NCBI GenBank assembly: GCA_944548615.1
Contig: OX155980.1
Coordinates: 35,303,991-35,367,990 of the forward strand
Direction of reading: 5' to 3'
From: Micropterix aruncella
Taxonomy: Eukaryota; Arthropoda; Insecta; Lepidoptera; Micropterigidae
DNA: 64,000 bases
A program made the translations under genes and the position numbers. The notes below the pieces were generated by a model. The model was not told the origin of the DNA and did not search any database. It was given only the letters and a program-made list of their open reading frames with translations. Below are positions 59,557-64,000 of the stretch, piece by piece (the stretch's first letter is position 1; each line of letters opens with the position of its first letter).

Positions 59557-59845
59557 GCAAGCGCTTCTTGCATTCTACAAATCTAGAGATGACCACGCCC
59601 GAACTCAAAACAATCTTAACACAAGAATGTCCGCGAGTATCAATTATATAATTCCGTCAGTCAGGACAACATTTGCCCAGAGACATATATTCTACATAGC
59701 CCCAAAATTATATAATTCCCTTAGTGAAGACATGAAAAATTATCCTAACATAAAAATATTGAAAGCAAACCTTAATAGATGGCTACTTAACAAGGGATAT
59801 GTAAAATCTGATCAACTTCTTTGCAACGAACGACAATTTATTTAG
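59557..59845 (+). pseudogene. Jockey/CR1-like RT tail, 3' part
   Basis: Continues the frame of 59016-59290: KQALLAFYKSRDDHARTQNN, then VRTTFAQRHIFYIAPKLYNS with the tail pattern RxxFAQxxxxYxAPKLYNxL, ILKANLNRWLLNKGY, and a stop at 59843-59845. About 350 bp of AT-rich 3'UTR follow until the next AT tract. A natural stop and an otherwise open frame suggest a young copy. Confidence 0.8.
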
Positions 59846-60200
59846 TATCACTTATCTATTTTTCTTAACTAAATTTTATTAAATTACAACTATAAATGTA
59901 TATATTTATTACATAGCTATATTTTTTATAAAATTGGTATATTTATGTGTATATACAGGTGGTGGGTCCAAATAATTTATTTAAAAAAAAACACTTCATT
60001 TCTTAAAATTGCATAAAAATATGCACATCTAGAGACGGGCCAAATTATCGCCTAGTTAGATGTGTTATTGGCAGTAAAGGTCATGTAAGATGTGTTAAAC
60101 CTTCCTATATTAATTATTAAATAATTTATATAATTATTATAAGATTACATGACCTATGAATGAACTGTATACCTAATCCTATGTACCTAAACAAATAAAA

Positions 60201-60426
<226 letters not shown>

Positions 60427-60456
60427 TGATTGGTTTTTTGTAAAATCTTTTTTTAA

Positions 60457-61248
<792 letters not shown>

Positions 61249-61269
61249 TCGAGGTGACAAAGAAACTGC

Positions 61270-61350
61270 AATTAAGCCTACATAGCATAGTCGAAAAATG
61301 TGCACTTCCATACATACATCTTGTTTAAACAAGCATTAACATAGCCAAGT
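61270..61350 (+). repeat. Diverged single copy of palindrome 2 arm
   Basis: GTCGAAAAATGTGCACTTCC, ATACATACATCTTGTTTAAA and CCAAGTCCGCATTTTCC align with GTCGAAAGTGGTACTCATCC, AAAATACATCTCGTTTAAAC and CCAGTCCGGGAAAACC of the right arm. Confidence 0.6.
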
Positions 61351-62739
61351 CCGCATTTTCCTAATCCTAGCTTTTGACGCAGCGAGCAATATTGAGGCAC
61401 TCATATTATTATTTTGACGTTTCAGAGGGCCTTGATGCCATTAATATACCCAACACGAACGACGACGTGATACAGTATAGTCGGCATCCAAGCACTTGAT
61501 GCCTGCGCCCGAAAAAAATACTATTTTTTCTTCAATACTGAAATGTAACCTTTAACATTTCCAAAATATATCGTTAGCAAGACTTTGTGTTAAAAATATA
61601 GGTTTGGTATGCAAGGGCAAAAATAAAAAAATACTTTTTTATTAGGTGATGACAATATTGTGTCTCCAACAGTTTATTTTATATTTTTTATCTTTTATAG
61701 TCTTTATACGTAGATGAAAAATCTAATTAAAACGCAGTATCCATATAATTTCCTAATTTTCGTCATAAATACATATACAATGCGTCGCTGGTATTGGCTA
61801 TAATAAGCGTGATATTCGATCGATTTGTATTCGATTTTCAAACTCTTTTGATTTCTTCTCGTAGATTTAACTTATTTATAATCAGATAAACGTTATTTTC
61901 AGGTTATATCCATCATGTAAAATTGTTATTATTAAATTCGTAAACCACTAAATATATTAAGAAATTATTTACAAGAAAGTTTGAAGCATTATTCGCAGGA
62001 TTCAAGCACTCGTTTGTTTTCCATTCTAGCATTAATAATAATTACGTTATCAGGTTTTAAAATTTCAGATTATAACATTTTTACTTCAAACCTTTTTAAA
62101 GATGTCGAAAATGACGAAAAAAGTGTTGTAGGCAATGTCCTTAAACTCCTCTATATTTATATTTCTAGAACCAATAATTACGGATTTATGAAAGATTTTA
62201 ATATTTTGTAAAAAAAACGAAATCTCTCATCAGATTTACAAATCTTGGCATAAGTATGAGATATTTTGCATAAGTTACTGACGATATCGATTATAATTAT
62301 TTTTTTTATATAATACCAAAAAATATCACTAAAATTGTTACTAATATTAATTCAAATTAAAGATAGCATGTGATTTGCAGCCACAGGGTACTTTTTCGTC
62401 ATGATGGTATTGCCGATTCCGCTGTATGTAATATAGGCTGTATTAAATATCAAAAAAAATAAAAACAACGATTTTAAATGCGACTTTTCAAGTTCAGAAA
62501 TAAGATGCGTTTTGAATGTTAGCGTCTGTAACATTACTTTGTACTTTGTAGTGTCTGGTAGAACTTAAAGCATCGTTTAAGACGTTTTTGTTATTCCAAC
62601 TGTTGGCATAATGTAGCCAATACTGAATCATTATTTGATTAGATTTTTTTTAATGTTGATGTTAAATAATGCGTTTTTGATTTACGCTCTATAAATATCG
62701 CAGGATATTAAAATTTTGCAAGCGCCACCGATGTTATGC
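61351..62739. other. No recognised gene
   Basis: AT-rich. An open frame of 76 codons at 61981-62211 has no domain. Nothing else named. Confidence 0.35.
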
Positions 62740-62960
62740 ATACTATAGCCGCTCCCCGAAGAGTTGATTTATGTAACCGTTTATAATAGAACTGGTAAGT
62801 TATAGCGCGGGTCCCGTGACAATCCGCAAACACGGTCCCGTCTCGCCTATGGTATTGTCCCGCTGAAGGCCTCTCGTCCCTCGAGTCCCCTCATCCCCAT
62901 CGCTTTTAGCCCAGGGCCGGATCTAAAGATTAGCAAAGCTTGTCACCAGTTCCGGCTCTG
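62740..62960. other. GC-elevated island
   Basis: GGTCCCGTGACAATCCGC, CGGTCCCGTCTCGCC and TCTCGTCCCTCGAGTCCC give high GC locally. No repeat match, no exon structure. Possibly regulatory. Confidence 0.2.
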
Positions 62961-63469
62961 GGGTATATATAGCACACTGTTTTTTTTTGTTTTGGCTCCT
63001 CTCTATAGCAATAACGATATGTATCTACTACCAAAATAAAATAAAACAATGCTTATATCCATATGGACCTATATGATAAAGCATTTTATCGGTGATTGCA
63101 TCCCACATTTTTTTTTGTATTTTCAAAACGGACCTAGGATCCAATAAAATTGTTAAACGTAACTAACCTTGAGCTAGCTGAGTTGTTTTATCTTTATTTC
63201 AGGCATCTACTATTCGCTACACTGGTAAACTAGTAGGTACTTGACTAACGTCAATCATCTTTTATTCTGAATTAAGTACCTATATCGAAAGAAATTACAA
63301 CATACTCTAAACAATTTGAATAAAGAGTAATATGTAACCACGCATGTGAGCAGCGCAAAACGAACGAGTGAATTAATCACTCGCGCAAACCGAAGTTGCT
63401 CTGCTGGTAAAAGGTAAGGCTCGTTGTGCGCGCCGTGGAAGATATGACGTGGAAGCCAATCTCTCTTCG

Positions 63470-63860
63470 GGTTAAAGTAGAGCCTATCAGTCGCTTTCCA
63501 ACGTCATTTCGATCGACATCCTAGCTTCATGCGTTAGCGACATAGGCCTGCCTGTCTGATAGTTATGCGTCGTCTCAGCCGTTACTTTTCTTCCGCGCTT
63601 CCGTAAATCTCTCGATCGCTCATTGCTAGTCTTTGGAAGCTTTTTGGATTTCTCTCAAGCCGCTTTTCTTCGAACTGCCATTTACTTTGATTCTGTTCAA
63701 ATTTTAATGTCATTGAAGTCATTGAATCTTAAAGTCATTGTCGCTGACACTTTATATTTATATAGGTAGAACCTATCAATCGCTGTCCAGCGAAATCTTA
63801 ATCGACATACTAACTTCACGAGCGAGATAGACTGCCTGCGATGTATGCGTACCCTTTGTT
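63470..63860 (+). repeat. Diverged ~100-bp direct duplication
   Basis: GTAGAGCCTATCAGTCGCTT, TCCAACGTC, ATCGACATCCTAGCTTCA and TATGCGTCGTCTCAGCCGTT (63477-63580) recur as GTAGAACCTATCAATCGCTG, TCCAGCG, ATCGACATACTAACTTCA and TATGCGTACCCTTTGTTCCG (63765-63865), about 290 bp apart. Confidence 0.65.
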
Positions 63861-63885
63861 CCGTCTTCTCGTTTTCGCCCAGCAC

Positions 63886-63966
63886 GATGTCTCCCATGTA
63901 CCTAGTTAACTAGGTGTCTCCCATGTACCTAGTACATGGTGTCTCCCAAGTACCTAGTTAACTAGA
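63886..63966 (+). repeat. Three ~26-bp units with palindromic CTAGTTAACTAG
   Basis: GTGTCTCCCATGTACCTAGT is repeated three times with TAACTAG or ACATGG following. CTAGTTAACTAG is a perfect 12-bp palindrome present twice. Confidence 0.85.
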
Positions 63967-64000
63967 ATCTTACTCAAGTAAGCTATCTGGATTGAATCAG

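Noticed and set aside
61981..62211. 76-codon frame
   Set aside because: AT-rich composition, no ATG start (begins with TTG), no domain.

Overview
This is eukaryotic nuclear DNA, most likely from a moth or butterfly. It is AT-rich and intron-like, has no operons or dense coding, and is full of decayed transposons. Jockey/CR1-type and RTE-like non-LTR retrotransposons, mariner, Helitron, pogo-like, Harbinger-like and piggyBac-like pieces, and several foldback MITE families are all readable. The lepidopteran assignment is an inference from this mix and from the style of the reverse transcriptase fragments; no sequence here fixes the species.

Host genes are nearly absent. The best one is a plus-strand first coding exon at 7268-7381: 38 codons ending in a consensus donor, behind a GC-rich promoter/5'UTR island with CCAAT and GC boxes. 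An upstream ORF in the same frame ends directly against its ATG. No downstream exon could be found, so most of the window may be its first intron or flanking DNA. A second, weaker candidate exon lies on the minus strand at 24879-25099. Several GC-elevated islands without repeat matches (about 14.9, 21.2, 27.3, 30.8, 33.3, 42.5, 51.9, 53.4 and 62.8 kb) could be conserved regulatory DNA; this cannot be tested from one sequence.

Layout: 0-5.5 kb holds a dispersed repeat, a 60-bp minisatellite and a truncated LINE with a (GATTAT)n tail. 6-8.2 kb holds two MITEs, the promoter/first exon and a dispersed repeat. 8.6-16.7 kb holds a Helitron 3' end, a long (AT)n tract, a pogo-like MITE, three RT fragments and a dead mariner. 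18.6-29.8 kb holds LINE tails, an 80-bp minisatellite, an RTE-like RT relic and a GC-rich hairpin MITE. 31.9-39.6 kb holds four copies of one ~600-bp element with an internal ~94-bp hairpin, in alternating orientation, plus a Harbinger-like MITE. 41.8-51.5 kb holds more foldbacks, a Jockey-like RT relic with an intact YADD box and a dispersed repeat. A 200-N gap lies at 52773-52972. 54.8-61.3 kb is the most unusual part: two LINE bodies each split by a MITE, five long (AT)n tracts, and two very long palindromes (145-bp and about 264/283-bp arms) each lying between AT tracts.

No RNA genes, CRISPR arrays or prokaryotic features were seen. Nearly all long open frames are decayed transposon code or (AT)n read as Tyr-Ile repeats.
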